Positions 6,252 to 7,704 of a DNA stretch of 7,704 bases are shown here, in pieces. Position 1 is the stretch's first letter; each line of letters starts with the position of its first letter. A program made the position numbers and the translations under genes. Under the pieces are notes generated by a model. It made no database searches, was not told the origin of the DNA, and saw only the letters and a program-made list of their open reading frames with translations. The stretch is from Actinomycetota bacterium (GTDB taxonomy: Bacteria > Actinomycetota > Humimicrobiia > Humimicrobiales > Humimicrobiaceae), in assembly GCA_018897225.1 (NCBI GenBank), contig JAHILC010000286.1, forward strand, positions 1-7,704, in the 5' to 3' direction.

Positions 6252-7704
6252 ATGAGCTTAATTTTTAAAAACCAGAATAAATTCGAAATAATTTCCAATT
6301 ATTCTCCCCAGGGAGATCAAAATAATGCCATAGAGCAGTTGACGCAGGGTATAAGTAACAATTATAAATTTCAGACACTTCTTGGGGTGACTGGCTCAGG
6401 TAAGACTTATACAGTCGCAAATGTTTTAAAAAATATTCAACTTCCAACACTTGTGCTTGCACCTAACAAGACGCTTGCTGCCCAGCTATGCAGTGAATTC
6501 AGGGAGTTTTTTCCAAACAACGCAGTGGAGTATTTTGTAAGTTACTATGACTATTATCAGCCCGAAGCATACATTCCCAGCAAAGATATGTATATTGAAA
6601 AGGATACTTCCATAAACGAAGAGATTGAAAAGCTCAGGCTTTCAACTACCAACTCGCTTTTTATGAGAAATGATGTAATTGTTGTTGCCAGTGTATCCTG
6701 CATATACAACCTTGGGTCTCCCGTAGAGTATGAAAAGCAGAGAATTTTTATAAAAAGAGGCGAGCAATATCTAAGGGAAAGGTTAATCAAGAATCTTGTC
6801 AGTGTAAAATATGAGCGCAATGATTACGATTTTACCCAGGGTAATTTCAGGGTTAAGGGTGATACTTTTGAAATCTACCCTGCTTACCAGGAAAAGGCGC
6901 TTCGAGTTCAGCTCTTTGGCGATGATGTTGAAAGAATCCTTGAATTCAATCCTGTTTCCGGAGAAATTTACAGTGATCTTGATGTTGCAGTAATTTCTCC
7001 TGCGACTCATTTTCTTGCAACTGCAGAATGGGTCCAAAGAGCTTTAACAACTATTGAGGAAGAGCTAAATGACAGGCTTAAGTATTTTAAGAAAGAAGGG
7101 AAGCTGCTTGAAGCTCAGAGGCTCCAGTCCAGAACCAGATATGACATGGAGATGATAGCAGAGCTTGGTTTTTGCGGCGGTATTGAAAATTACTCAAGGC
7201 ATATTCTTGACAAGCAACCCGGAGAAACACCTAACACTCTTATTGATTTTTTTCCGGATGATTTTATGGCTGTTATTGATGAATCTCATATAGCAATGCC
7301 TCAGATAAGAGGCATGTATGAAGGAGACAAATCCAGAAAGCAAACCTTAGTTGATTATGGCTTCAGGCTTCCTTCAGCGCTTGACAACAGGCCCCTTCGT
7401 TTTGAAGAATTCCTGCAAAAGGTTAAAAGGGTCATTTTCACATCTGCAACCCCGGGCCAACTTGAAAGACAAATAAGTCTGCAGGTTGTCGAGCAGATAA
7501 TCAGGCCAACGGGCCTCATTGATCCTGAAGTTGTCATAAAGCCAACAAAAGGCCAGATAGAAGACCTGATGGATGAAATCAGGGTAAGAGTTGCAAGAAA
7601 TGAAAGAGTACTGATAACCACGCTGACAAAAAAAATGGCGGAAGATCTGGCAGATTATCTTGCAGGTAAAAATATAAGGGTAAGATATCTTCATTCGACC
7701 ATTG
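6252..7704 (+). CDS. uvrB: Excinuclease ABC subunit B (3' end outside window)
   Basis: The frame is open from the ATG at 6252 to the window end (484 residues). UvrB usually has about 660-700, so roughly the last 180-200 are missing, including helicase motifs V-VI and the UVR domain that contacts UvrC. UvrB receives the lesion from UvrA, opens and checks the strand, and recruits UvrC. Visible are the N-terminal SNYSPQGDQNNAI (15-27), Walker A GVTGSGKT (45-52), APNKTLAAQL in motif Ia, the damage-verifying beta-hairpin YFVSYYDYYQPEAYIP (94-109), the DESH box (343-346), motif III FTSATPG (396-402) and the start of motif IV. All key residues are present. The start was chosen as the first ATG; an in-frame TTG at 6243 is possible. 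Only AGG directly touching the ATG resembles a Shine-Dalgarno, so translation may depend on coupling to coaE, whose stop is 14 bp upstream. Confidence 0.98.
   Translation, partial: MSLIFKNQNKFEIISNYSPQGDQNNAIEQLTQGISNNYKFQTLLGVTGSGKTYTVANVLKNIQLPTLVLAPNKTLAAQLCSEFREFFPNNAVEYFVSYYDYYQPEAYIPSKDMYIEKDTSINEEIEKLRLSTTNSLFMRNDVIVVASVSCIYNLGSPVEYEKQRIFIKRGEQYLRERLIKNLVSVKYERNDYDFTQGNFRVKGDTFEIYPAYQEKALRVQLFGDDVERILEFNPVSGEIYSDLDVAVISPATHFLATAEWVQRALTTIEEELNDRLKYFKKEGKLLEAQRLQSRTRYDMEMIAELGFCGGIENYSRHILDKQPGETPNTLIDFFPDDFMAVIDESHIAMPQIRGMYEGDKSRKQTLVDYGFRLPSALDNRPLRFEEFLQKVKRVIFTSATPGQLERQISLQVVEQIIRPTGLIDPEVVIKPTKGQIEDLMDEIRVRVARNERVLITTLTKKMAEDLADYLAGKNIRVRYLHSTI

Noticed and set aside
1..7704. CRISPR arrays, insertion sequences, integrases or defence genes
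   Set aside because: I saw no regularly spaced repeats, transposase or integrase motifs, or toxin-antitoxin pairs; apart from the tRNA remnant the window is core genome.

Overview
The window is a stretch of ordinary bacterial housekeeping DNA, AT-rich (about one third G+C by eye). It has a small convergent pair of accessory genes on the left, a tRNA locus, and then the co-directional core block polA – rpsA – coaE – uvrB. That gene order, together with an S1 protein that has only four S1 domains, is what I know from Actinobacteria (actinomycetes have polA, rpsA, coaE and uvrB close together). The low G+C would be unusual for a typical actinomycete, so a deep-branching or uncultured AT-rich actinobacterial-type lineage is my best guess. 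This is inference from gene order and protein style, not a proven assignment.

Layout. 1-240: the 3' end of a SAM-dependent methyltransferase gene on +, cut by the window edge. 305-733: a small DUF454/YbaN-type membrane protein on -, convergent with it. 804-828: a 25-bp fragment that matches only the 3' end of a tRNA. 883-971: an intact tRNA-Leu(CAA) on - with its own promoter. 1027-1065: a 16-bp perfect inverted repeat in the gap between the divergent tRNA and polA promoters. 1146-3959: polA, with a TTG start and a doubled Shine-Dalgarno. 4059-5417: rpsA, with its own good promoter and strong ribosome binding site, closed by a rho-independent terminator at 5479-5520. 5632-6237: a divergent coaE with no visible Shine-Dalgarno. 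6252-7704: uvrB, truncated by the right edge and only 14 bp behind coaE, so probably in the same operon.

How the genes fit together. PolA and UvrB both act in nucleotide excision repair: UvrB verifies the lesion, and Pol I fills the gap after UvrD removes the excised oligonucleotide. S1 serves translation initiation and CoaE makes coenzyme A. The latter two have no direct link to repair; they are neighbours by conserved synteny.

I found no undescribed multi-gene system. The items most worth a second look are the tRNA 3' remnant next to tRNA-Leu, the long palindrome between the tRNA and polA, and the divergent CoaE that has lost several family-typical residues.
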